Below, one piece after another: positions 54,479 to 64,000 of a DNA stretch of 64,000 bases. The notes beneath the pieces are model-generated. The model was not told where the DNA came from, ran no database searches, and saw nothing but the letters and a program-made list of their open reading frames with translations. The DNA is from Phytophthora sp. 'mugwort' (taxonomy: Eukaryota > Oomycota > Peronosporomycetes > Peronosporales > Peronosporaceae). Position numbers and translations under genes: made by a program. The stretch spans positions 3,534,001 to 3,598,000 of the forward strand of contig JAUCEF010000001.1 of NCBI GenBank assembly GCA_033558025.1, in the 5' to 3' direction. The stretch's first letter is position 1. Every line of letters starts with the position of its first letter.

Positions 54479-55732
54479 ATGCTCGGCCTTCGTCGCCTCG
54501 TCCGAGCCTCGCCGCTCCTCCTATGCAGCTCCGCAGGCTTGACCCTCGTTGCCACGGCTGCTGTCGCGAGCTGTCTCGACAGCCCCAAGGTTGGGTGCTC
54601 GGGTTCCGGCTCCGTCAACTGCCGTCCGCCTGGAAAACCCATGATGTTCGTGCGCAACCCAGGCACGAAAGAAAATCTCCATTTACAATACTTACATTGA
54701 CAATAATCATTAACCTAAAAAGGTCGACTCAGACGATTTCGCCCGCAAGTGGAAGAAATTTTCCACCGACCGTCTCAACAAGCTTGTGGTTATTGCAGAC
54801 TTCGACTACACGCTCACGCCAGCCTACAAGTCAACGGGTTCGCTTATTTTCATATTACTATGACATTAGGGTGAAAAGAATAACGAATATTATGTGTACT
54901 TAATATGTTCTGCCAGATGATCAAGCTGTTAGTACGCATCGCCTTCTGATGGAGAGCGAGGCGCTGGGACCAAAGGCGGAGACTGTGGCACGCGACATTT
55001 TCGAGAAATATTTCCCGATTGAGCAGTCGGCAAATCTCACGAAGGAGGAGAAACTCCCATTCATGATCGAGTGGTGGACCAAAACTCACGAGCTCATGAT
55101 TCAGCACGGCGTTTCGAAGATTGCTGTGAAAGAGGCCGTGGACAAGAGCGACATCACGCTTCGGGAGGGATTCATGGAGATTTTCGACTTGCTGTCGCGA
55201 GAGAATGTGCCTACACTCATTTTCTCTGCGGGGCTCTACGACGTGATCCACGCCGTGCTGAACAAGGAGTACGCCAAGACTCCGGCGAAGACGCCTCCGA
55301 AGAATGTGCACGTGATTTCCAACATGATGCGGTTCAACGAAGAGGACAAGGTTGTTGGCTTCGATGGAACGGTACGATTGATTGGTTGCCGAGTTTGAGT
55401 GCACCAAAATGACTGAACGTTTGTCTGTGTTGTTCCTACTGCAGCTCATCCACAGTTTGAACAAGAGTGCTAGTGCCCTGGTGGATACGGATTTCTGGAA
55501 GCAATGTCAGTTGGAAAAGCGACACAACATCTTGCTGTTGGGAGATTCGCTGGGTGACGCGAACATGGCCAATGGATTGGACTATAAAGAGGCTGATATT
55601 GTCCGCATCGGCTTCCTTAATGACGGTGCCGAGGATAAACTAGACTTGTATCTGCAACACTTCGACGTTGTGCTTACGAATGACTCGAGTTTGTTGCCTA
55701 TCGAGCTCCTGCTTCACCAGATTATGTTGTAA
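54479..55732 (+). CDS. Pyrimidine 5'-nucleotidase (UMPH-1 type), second paralogue, four exons
   Basis: Exons 54479-54662, 54733-54837, 54917-55371, 55445-55732; joined 1032 bp in one frame, 343 residues. The first ATG is 54479 (the frame extends to a TTG at 54464). The N-terminus LRRLVRASPLLLCSSAGLT is hydrophobic (signal anchor or transit). HAD motifs: VIADFDYTLTPAY (nucleophile Asp pair), PTLIFSAGLYDVI, FDGT-LIHSLNK across an intron, LLLGDSLGDANMANG (metal Asp). Intron 1 sits at the same codon and phase as in the paralogue at 28818-27607, but its donor reads CCAG|GCACGA, so it is a GC-AG intron if the model is right. Introns 2 and 3 have no counterpart there. Active-site residues are kept. 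Confidence 0.87.
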
Positions 55733-55906
55733 CAAAGGATGTCGTGAGATATTTTGAGGGCATCACAGTTTCGCTCGGCAATCCTACAGTTGACTCCTAT
55801 TGAAATCAATACATGACCAATAGAGATATTTGTTGCACAAAAACAAAACAAAAACACTACCAACAATATTTGTTGTTTTACTAGACTAGTATGACTTTTG
55901 TACCAC

Positions 55907-57328
55907 TTAACTCGTAGCAGAAACTTTTTCATTTTGCTGCGGACTTGAGTTTGTCGTCCCTAATTCAGACGTCTTCTCTGAGTCCGTATCGCTCTGCTTG
56001 ACAATTTTGTCATAGTCGTGAGAGGCGAGTTGGTTGAATACTCGGGATAGTCGCTGCGCTAATAGCTGCGATGGATACTCCACCAGGTAGTACGACGCTG
56101 TCGCTATCAAAATTACCAGACCAAACACCAGAAACGTCTTGTCGTAATAATTCGTATCTTGCTTGATTGGAGGCGTGAAGACTACGAACACGTGCAGCAA
56201 GTAGACGGAAAAGCTGATTTTACCCAAGTAACGCAACACGACCCACTCGAAGATGAGGGACACGGTCGAGAGCTGAACCATCTCTATGACAGTGAGCAGC
56301 GATAACTTGACACTGGTGAACGGCATGATGTACCCGGTGGTTGGTGGCAGCGGCATCCCAACCAGTTGAAGAAGAGTCCACGGAAGATCACATTCAGATA
56401 CGCTGCGATTACTCGACGATCCGAAGAGCGATAACATGCAGCGTGTTGAACTTGAACCCCGTCGCTTTAATCCACGCCTCCGGCTTCACAAAAATGACGG
56501 CCGCCATGAAGCCCGCAACAAACGTCGCTAGGTGCATACTCAGCGGTTGGCGGTAGAAGTTGTTTCGAGTTGTGTACAGACCCTCGGGAATCACCCAGAC
56601 GTAGAGCGGCACGAACGACATCCACCAGAATCGACCCAATTTCAGAACGACGAGTACGAACGCGGGCAAGATGAAGTAGTACGACATCTCCAACGGCAGC
56701 GTCCACATGAGGTAGTGTCGGTCTTCTGGATGGAAGGTGAGTATCTGGAAGAGGTTGAAGTCCTCAGGTTGTTTAACGAGATAGTACCGGTTCTCGTACT
56801 CGAAGGGCATGAGCCACAGTGCGATCGACAACAGTGCAAACAACGGGTAGACACGGAAGAAGCGCTTGGAGAAATAGTCCCGCTAGCGTGTATCCCCACT
56901 TGCGGTAGGACGCGCTCTCGGCCATCAGCTTGATACTCTTCTTCATGAAGATTATGGTCAGCAGGATAAGAGAACACGAAGAAGGCATCGACGCCGACAG
57001 CGCCCATAAAGAGGTCGTGCATGTATCCGGTGTGCTGTGTGACCACGAATATGACGGCGATACCGCGCACACCGTCGAGGAAGAGGATTTTCGCGACGGG
57101 TGGCAAGCGGGGCTCGCTCAGTTTGCTGCTCGGAAACCCCTGGTTTGTTTCGGATTTTTCAACTTTGTCGACATTGTCTCCAGTCTGTGCTTGTAATTGG
57201 GACTGGTGGTCGTCCATAACCTGAATTTGGAGCATGATGTCGTCTTGTGATTCAAACGTGGAGACCGTGTTATTATAATCGGAACACGGCAAGATGAGGA
57301 ATGATTTTTGACTTTGCTTTGCAAACAT
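55907..57328 (-). pseudogene. Acyltransferase-3 (OafA-like) gene, copy 1, frameshifted
   Basis: Family members are multi-helix membrane enzymes that O-acylate carbohydrates or lipids. The ATG at 57328 opens a polar N-terminus, then ILFLDGVRGIAVIFVVTQH with the catalytic-type His following the RG motif, and GAVGVDAFFVFS. Frame changes follow: near 56985 to LLTIIFMKKSIKLMAES, near 56890 to FFRVYPLFALLSIALWLMP, near 56410, then to SFSVYLLHVFVVF. Together they rebuild a full-length domain of about 10 helices, so the defects are four small indels rather than missing parts. The same four occur in the inverted copy at 58110-59335. Confidence 0.8.
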
Positions 57329-58109
57329 CGGATACAGTCTGTTCGGTTCTACTCCGTGATGGCAGCAGGATTTGCTGGTAGTCTCCGTAGTCTCCTCAAA
57401 AGTGGTTGCTCACCCATCTCAATTCGATTATTTTTTTTAGCTACAGTTCCAGATGTCGGATGGTCGGAACTGAAGACACTTCAGTGGAGATGGACACAAT
57501 CCATCCAAATAATATGACTGCAGAAAGCAACAGCATCGCATCCATATGCGGTGGACTATCTGAAAAATTTGTTTTGCCCTTGGTTCTTGCCCTCCGCTCT
57601 AACGCTATCATTGTGGTACTATATATATCTAGGTTGCTGGGGAATTCAGGTGGGTTTCGGTGATTATTATTTTTTTACTTCAGGCGTCCTTTCGGTGCTC
57701 GTCCCCTCGTATTCACAGCTGTGATACCAGTAGGGCGCAGCCGTTAACTTGCAACGTCTATCCATTACTACATATGCATTCCTTGCTCGTACAGTACACA
57801 CCAAATCTGGCACATCTTACCGTCCCTTTTTAGTGCGTTTAAACTTTATTGTACGAACTTGTGGCTATGCTGGAACGAGTAACGATTACGATATTCGCAC
57901 CAGTCAACGCATTCCTCTAATTGTCGTGTTCCAGTTAAACCTTCAGCGGAAGCGAAGTCAATGCACCTGTTAGGACACAAGACAAGAGACCACGGTGAAC
58001 ATCCAGGTTGCAATTGACTACAGTACTCAACACCATGATTCTTCTCTAGCAAAGCAAACGGAATCAAGCGCCATCGAAGTCGTCCATATCGTCAAGTTAA
58101 ACCAAATCT
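57133..58109. other. Spacer between inverted acyltransferase copies
   Basis: 977 bp, unique. Holds the N-terminal codons of copy 1 (57133-57328) and, at 57995-58109, a short frame reading into copy 2. No other gene seen. Confidence 0.6.
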
Positions 58110-59335
58110 CGAGCAGCAAACTGAGCGAGCCCCGCTTGCCACCCGTCGCGAAAATCCTCTTCCTCGACGGCGTGCGCGGTATCGCCGTCATATTCGTGGT
58201 CACACAGCACACCGGATACATGCACGACCTCTTTATGGGCGCTGTCGGCGTCGATGCCTTCTTCGTGTTCTCTTATCCTGCTGACCATAATCTTCATGAA
58301 GAAGAGTATCAAGCTGATGGCCGAGAGCGCGTCCTACCGCAAGTGGGGATACACGCTAGCGGGACTATTTCTCCAAGCGCTTCTTCCGTGTCTACCCGTT
58401 GTTTGCACTGTTGTCGATCGCACTGTGGCTCATGCCCTTCGAGTACGAGAACCGGTACTATCTCGTTAAACAACCTGAGGACTTCAACCTCTTCCAGACA
58501 CTCACCTTCCATCCAGAAGACCGACACTACCTCATGTGGACGCTGCCGTTGGAGATGTCGTACTACTTCATCTTGCCCGCGTTCGTACTCGTCGTTCTGA
58601 AATTGGGTCGATTCTGGTGGATGTCGTTCGTGCCGCTCTACGTCTGGGTGATTCCCGAGGGTCTGTACACAACTCGAAACAACTTCTACCGCCAACCGCT
58701 GAGTATGCACCTAGCGACGTTTGTTGCGGGCTTCATGGCGGCCGTCATTTTTGTGAAGCCGGAGGCGTGGATTAAAGCGACGGGGTTCAAGTTCAACACG
58801 CTGCATGTTATCGCTCTTCGGATCGTCGAGTAATCGCAGCGTATCTGAATGTGATCTTCCGTGGACTCTTCTTCAACTGGTTGGGATGCCGCTGCCACCA
58901 ACCACCGGGTACATCATGCCGTTCACCAGTGTCAAGTTATCGCTGCTCACTGTCATAGAGATGGTTCAGCTCTCGACCGTGTCCCTCATCTTCGAGTGGG
59001 TCGTGTTGCGTTACTTGGGTAAAATCAGCTTTTCCGTCTACTTGCTGCACGTGTTCGTAGTCTTCACGCCTCCAATCAAGCAAGATACGAATTATTACGA
59101 CAAGACGTTTCTGGTGTTTGGTCTGGTAATTTTGATAGCGACAGCGTCGTACTACCTGGTGGAGTATCCATCGCAGCTATTAGCGCAGCGACTATCCCGA
59201 GTATTCAACCAACTCGCCTCTCACGACTATGACAAGATTGTCAAGCAGAGCGATACGGACTCAGAGGAGACGTCTGAATTAGGGACGACAAACTCAAGTC
59301 CGCAGCAAAATGAAAAGGTTTCTGCTACGAATTAA
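58110..59335 (+). pseudogene. Acyltransferase-3 gene, copy 2, inverted and lacking a native start
   Basis: Reverse complement of 57132-55907 without net indels (coordinates sum to 115242). Four or more substitutions seen, for example Ile/Thr in NLFQxLTF, Lys/Glu in SExTSE and Ser/Asn at the last residue. Carries the same frameshifts as copy 1. The upstream frame begins with GTG at 57995 and shows no similarity to the N-terminus of copy 1, so the duplication has cut off the original start. Non-functional. Confidence 0.8.
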
Positions 59336-59847
59336 AGGGGGTCGGAAGTTTCCGTAAAATACACTAAGTACTGTTGACCGGAGCACCCGGAGTGTTTTTT
59401 TTCGTTGCTCTGATTTTTCAGTTGCACATAACGACGTCGGGCAAGTATCACACTGCAGGGCGTCTGCGACTACGCTGGGAATTCGACATCCGGCGTCCTG
59501 CATCGTCATCCTAAATCGATGAGGGCTGCCATACTTACTGCGGCCATTGTCGCGAGTTAGGAAAGACGCGGTAAAAAAGCAGTTCAACAATGCGATAAAT
59601 TTTCATTTACTTGACAGCTGATGCCATGACGAACGCTTCTCAAGAATGAAGGTCCAGGTGCGTTCAAATTTACGCTATGCAGTACCGTGTAAGTAATCTG
59701 TTGTGGACTATACATACCTATTGTTATTCCCAGTATATTGTACAACTGAAGATATCGGAGCGTTCCCGCAAGGAACAAGTTTTAATCTCGTAATTGTCAA
59801 AGAGTTCGCGATATTCAACTTTTTTTTTGCGTGCTCCGATATCTTCT
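59336..59847. other. Interval without recognisable gene
   Basis: About 510 bp between the acyltransferase copy and the copia LTR. Nothing recognised. Confidence 0.5.
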
Positions 59848-60106
59848 TGTTGAAATGGTACCGCCTCGCACGGTTCGCTAAGGCATGAAAACCGCTGGCA
59901 CGGTTCACCTCGAACCGTTCCATGAAGGTTGATACCAAAGATAGCCACCTTCGGTGGTTGGGAGGAGCCGGAGCCGGTGTTTGCACAAACACACACAAGA
60001 AGACAACAAGGGAGGACAGCAGAGAGTAGATAGTTAGGGAAAGATGTAAGGACTCTAATCTACTCACTTCGGCATTTGCCATACACAACATAAGCTCCAC
60101 TCAACA
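59848..60106 (+). repeat. 5' LTR of copia element
   Basis: 259 bp with 6-bp inverted ends TGTTGA...TCAACA. Followed by GGTCACAGCC. No matching 3' LTR was found before the next element. Confidence 0.7.
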
Positions 60107-62340
60107 GGTCACAGCCGTAACGCTACCGACTGGAACTGTCCACTGTAACGCCGAAGACATGACGACTAAGGGTGCCGAAGCCCTCCTGGGGAGTGGAAAT
60201 ATTGGGACTTTTAAATGAGGATGTCGCTCGCCAGGAAGGGACTTCCGGCCGCGTGTAAGTGGTCAAGGCTGGAAGCGAGATAACGGAGGCATGGCTGGTG
60301 AACGGAGGGAAAGGCCTCGGCATCACTGCTCAAGGTTTGGACTGCAACACCAGATGAAGATACGGTCTGTGACGCGTAACATGCAGGCGTGGATCACGCT
60401 TCGAGAGCTCTACAACCGTATCACGCTTCACAACCGTGTCACGATGAGGCGACGGGTCCACAATTCAAGATGGAGAACGGTTCGACTTAGTCGAAGTACC
60501 TGGACGCTCTGGACGAGCTCTTCGTCGGACTCCAAACGCTCGGGGAGTCAGTCGATGAGGCCCGCCAGTTAGAGGTGCTGTGAGTAGCCTTCCGCCGGAT
60601 TACGAGATTTTATTTGATCGCGTCCATCGTGAAGAACGCCAAGGACATACGGTGATCGAAACGAAAGATAAGCTTTTGAAAGAATACGAACGGTTGTACA
60701 AGAAGGAGATTATGGAACGCGCATTCGAGGTGAATGCCGGACGGTTCAGGGGAGGACAAGGAACCGGTCGCAAGGGCAATGTCCCGCGGAGGAACTGTGG
60801 TCGTTTTATGGGCAAGTGCCAAGTGCAACAAATTTCGGCATACTGAAGCGGGAATGCCCGGTACGGAACGGTGTGGATGACACTGTCTTCGCTGTAGGAA
60901 CGGAACACATCGAGGCATGTTTGATCGACAGCGGTGCGACTGCCCGCATGCCACCGCAACATGGTAATCTTCTCGAGTACAAGGATTTGGACGTTGGTAT
61001 CGATAAGAGGTTGCTCATGACAACAGGTCACAGAACAGTACGGTTAGCTGGTCTGGACGGTAAGCGCATCAACATGGTGGACGTTTGTACATCCCGGAAC
61101 TTGGCAGACGGTTGCTGTCGGTGGGAAAGCTTGCTGATCGTTGATTGAAATGAGGAATTTCAGCGATCTTCATGCAACATATGGGCCAAGAAAAGCGCGA
61201 GCGCGCTGGGGAAGAAGGTCGGCAAGACATACATGCTGGACGACCAACAAGAACAAGAACAATTTGTGCAGTACGCCGAGCTTGACAGTTAGTGGGAGCT
61301 ATGGCACCCTGTCGTGGGACACCCGAGCAAGAATGGTCTGATAAGGAAACAGCGTGCCACGAACGGTATACCGGCGGTCAGGCAAGACATTGATACGTCG
61401 TGTGGTGTGTCTCTAAAGGGCAAGCAGACAGCCACATCGTACCCATCACGGTCGCAGACTAAGACGTCGCGTGTGTTAAAAGTTGATCAGACGGATGTGA
61501 TGGGACCAGTTCAGAAGCCTTCGAATGGGGGGCTAAGTACTTCGTGACGTTCGTCGATGACTTCACGAGATATGTATACTGCCTACTTCCGGAAAAAGAA
61601 GAGCGAGGTGACCGCCAAGCTGAAGGAGCCCATGGCGCTCTACAAAACCAATGAGGAGAAATCATCAAGCGCCTGCGGTCGGACAACTGAACGGAGTTCG
61701 TGAACAAGGAGATTACAAACATCTGTACCCTGAACGGTATAATGCACCAGCGGACCGTGCCGCATAGCCCTTAACAAAACGGAGTGACAAGGCGTACTTA
61801 CTGCTTCAGACCACCACTGGTCTGAAGCAGTAAGTACGGTTGTACACCATCAGCCGTCCCACAACCACGGAACACACGCCCGTGACACCGTATGAGTTGG
61901 GCTTCATGGTGAGCCCTAGGTTAGATCATTGGCGGGTTTGGGTCACAAGGGTACGCCGATATCGAAAGACAAAAAGGACGAAGCTCGATCCCAAGAGGTT
62001 TAGGTGCATGTTCCTCAGGTATGCTGAGAACGTAGAGGGTACCGCGTATTTGGCTTGGACGGTTCCAAGATCAATATATCACGCTTCGTGAAACTGAATG
62101 AGCGTACGGTGGACGGTATCGACAAGACACAGCCGGCCCAAGACGGAAGGGTTACTCATGTTGCCAAGGTCGATGAGATGCGGTCACGACGCCATTGATG
62201 GAATACCAACCGCCGTGGAAGAATCTATGGAAGGTGTCGAGGACGACTCGCCAGACTGAACATGGAGAGCATGCAGCCTGAGCCAGACAATGCTGAGCCT
62301 TTGCTACTGCAGTAGAACGCTCTACGGAAACTCGGTTAGC
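60107..62340 (+). mobile_element. Ty1/copia internal region, multiply frameshifted, 3' part missing
   Basis: Order on the plus strand: gag remnant (about 60290-60840, helical LPPDYEILFDRVHREERQG, then a shifted CCHC knuckle ending in KRECPVRNG near 60850); protease with IEACLIDSGATARMPPQ at about 60905; linker ELWHPVVGHPSKNGLI near 61300 (the GAG-preintegrase WH..GH signature); integrase core pieces VDQTDVMGPV near 61490 and VTFVDDFTRYVY-like text in another frame near 61540; then SKDKK/TKLDPKRFRCMFLRYAEN near 61970. Reverse transcriptase and RNase H are absent or unrecognisable before the gypsy LTR. Many frame changes: an old remnant. Confidence 0.82.
61794..61837. repeat. 20-bp fold-back with 4-nt loop in copia remnant
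   Basis: GTACTTACTGCTTCAGACCA, loop CCAC, then its exact reverse complement at 61818-61837. Same form as the fold-back in the hAT gene. Confidence 0.95.
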
Positions 62341-62404
62341 GCTTGCAGCCGGGATGAGTAGCGTAGTGCATCAAAGGAAGACGTATAACTCCTCGGGTAT
62401 TAGC

Positions 62405-62659
62405 TGTGGTTATCCTAACCCCTAAGGTCTCCGCAGAGGCTTAGATCACTCTAGTTATACCACTAGAGACTCAAAGAGTCAGTATTCCTAAAACTAGGGC
62501 AATACTCTCTTTGATGCTAAAACTGAACTGTTATTTGTTTGTTTATCTGCGGCAAAGCCGCCTGTGGTGTAAATGTATGGTTCTAACTATCTACCCTAGT
62601 TAAACCTAGTCAAATGCATATCGAGTGGCTCTGTGGCCACGAACTGAAATCCCGTTACA
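62405..62659. repeat. LTR of a second gypsy element (probable 3' LTR)
   Basis: Ends CCCGTTACA like the LTR at 29701-30019, with TGTGG as a plausible start (255 bp). It is followed by a purine tract on the minus strand (AGTGAGGGGAG), as expected next to a 3' LTR of a minus-coding element. The other LTR is outside the window. The start is tentative. Confidence 0.55.
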
Positions 62660-62989
62660 CTCCCCTCACTAAACCGTGGACACACCGTATCCACGAGGGT
62701 CTGATTGTGTCAATCGCAAAAGGTCCGGAACCTTCCGCTCCAAGAACTTTTCACTGTTTGTTCCGCATCGAGTGACCACACTCAGATGTCAACAGCCAAT
62801 TCTTTGACCTCCCTGGTTCGCCTCGCGATAACAACCCTCGCCGCGGGCTAAGCCCCTCTGTGTCTCCGAGACCTTCGTTATCCTCGTCACCCCGTACGGG
62901 AGAGGTCTGACCGTGCGCCACCCGCACCCTCGCGGCTCTCGGTGCGAGAGTATCACTCAGCGCAGAAGCACCGATACGGTCAAAAGACC

Positions 62990-64000
62990 ATGAGTGGAGG
63001 CGGCGAAGCCGCTGAAGGCAGTGCCCCGTACGCTTGCGCAAGACGCCCTCTTTGACGACCTTGAGGAAGGCGAAGAGGAGGTCGACTACACTGAGTCCAT
63101 GACCGGTAGTAACCCTGTCCGCTCGCCGAGCCCGCGCCGCCAACTGCGCGTTCCGAATCTGTTCGAGCTCTTGACTCCACGAGCCCTGCGCAATGCGCCT
63201 CCACTACCTTCGCGGGGAACAACAGATGATCATAGGGGATCTGGTATCGTCACCAATCCTTTGGACGAAGTCCAGGAGCAACAGCCACGGCTGATCCGCA
63301 GCCCCCACGTTCGAGGCGACCTATGGCCCGACATTGCTGATCCCGTCACGTCGTGACTATGGCTTTGAGCCTCGCGATCGCAGCGAAGTAGCTCGCCGAG
63401 CAGCATCAGAGTTGCTTAACACTTATGTGATTGGGCCGGCGGCCACAACACCCGACGAGCTCGCTACGCGAGAGTCTCTCAGAGAGAGATACTTGACTCC
63501 TCAGGTGACTACTGAGCGCGAGTATCGTGACCGCCTGCAAGCGCAAGCTCGGCGTGGATCGGTTCAACCGATGCGGACTTACCCAGCCGTGCTCCTGTCA
63601 GGAGAGACGTCTTGGGAAGACGATGGACAGTCCCAAGGTTGGGTGGAAGGAGCTCGCAAGCCCTCTTCCATTGATGCCCTTCGGGCTAGTTTTAGTGAAA
63701 CTGATGTTCGAGTCGAACGTCGACTCCGTTTCGAGTTCGCGAAACTCAAGGCGAAACGCCAATTACCCCCTGCCTACCGACCTCGCCCCCAGGGCTCTCT
63801 CGCATTCGGTGCTTCTGCTGTCATTACTAGCGGCTCTCACGCTCGTGAGGCCGCTCCTCTTCAAGACCAGAGCGACAGCTCTGCTGCTGGCTGGTTATCC
63901 CCCCCAGCGGCTATTGCCGGGAAGCGCCAGACGATCGACGCCTCGGTCGCTGGCCCTCGGGACTCTGCTGATCGCGTCGATCGAAAGCGTCCACGACGTC
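62990..64000 (+). CDS. Antisense-type open region of the second gypsy element, runs off the window
   Basis: The ATG at 62990 gives only 21 codons. A neighbouring frame from 62994 runs to 63356 (AQDALFDDLEEGEEEVDYT, an acidic tract like SSDEEEEG in the 30-kb element), and a third frame is open from about 63296 to the window end (over 230 codons). That frame reads YGFEPRDRSEVARRAAS, RTYPAVLLSGETSW, ALRASFSETDVRVERRLRF and EFAKLKAKRQLPPAYRP. It matches the plus-strand core at 31010-31300 (GYPAV; LEVLRHYLT...LRIEFA...GKRQL). No known domain. Two frame changes break it as it stands. The strand is opposite to the expected pol strand. Confidence 0.55.

Noticed and set aside
56985..57030. Intron rather than frameshift in the acyltransferase gene
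   Set aside because: The protein domain is continuous across the break and needs a shift of only one or two bases, too short for an intron.

Overview
The window looks like nuclear DNA of a plant-pathogenic oomycete of the Phytophthora type (Peronosporales). The genes are short of introns and the introns are small (about 60-110 bp, GT-AG). Compact housekeeping genes with GC-rich coding frames alternate with AT-rich islands of broken transposons, and the transposon families present (chromodomain Ty3/gypsy, Ty1/copia, hAT-like BED elements, pogo-type DDE elements) are those that fill such genomes. No bacterial operons, RNA genes or CRISPR arrays were seen. Species cannot be named from sequence alone.

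Layout. 1-15.1 kb is a graveyard: pogo-type and hAT-like transposase remnants, retroelement-like debris and a frameshifted Old Yellow Enzyme pseudogene (3768-4942). 15.2-28.8 kb is the gene-rich core: two tandem membrane proteins with an LTA-synthase/sulfatase-fold ectodomain (15179-17860, 19118-21658) with a remnant of a third between them; a five-exon amino-acid/auxin permease (21796-23486, minus); an NTF2/SnoaL-like protein; a chromodomain protein; proteasome lid subunit Rpn12 (three exons, minus); and a pyrimidine 5'-nucleotidase (two exons, minus). 28.8-43.1 kb is a second transposon island with a 7.85-kb chromovirus (LTRs 29701-30019 and 37230-37550, coding strand minus), a TA-flanked MITE, two pogo-type remnants and a hAT element.

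43.1-54.2 kb holds four xylose isomerase genes with identical proteins, two on the minus strand and two on the plus strand. They form a near-perfect palindrome with arms of about 4.74 kb built from 3034-bp tandem units. Next come a second pyrimidine 5'-nucleotidase (54479-55732, four exons) and a second inverted duplication, two 1226-bp arms carrying an acyltransferase-3 gene with the same frameshifts in both copies. 59.8-62.3 kb is a decayed copia element, and 62.4 kb to the end is the start of another gypsy element.

Points of most interest: (1) the palindromic, apparently homogenised xylose isomerase array, whose identity stops inside the stop codon of the outermost copy; (2) an additional open frame antisense to pol next to the 3' LTR of the chromovirus, with a recognisable homologue at the same place in the second, different gypsy element; (3) an unusual density of inverted duplications at every scale, from 13-bp fold-backs to 4.7-kb palindromes. 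Several start positions given here are moved to the first in-frame ATG, because the longest open frames begin with GTG or TTG. Introns were inferred by eye from GT-AG signals, reading frame and paralogue comparison.
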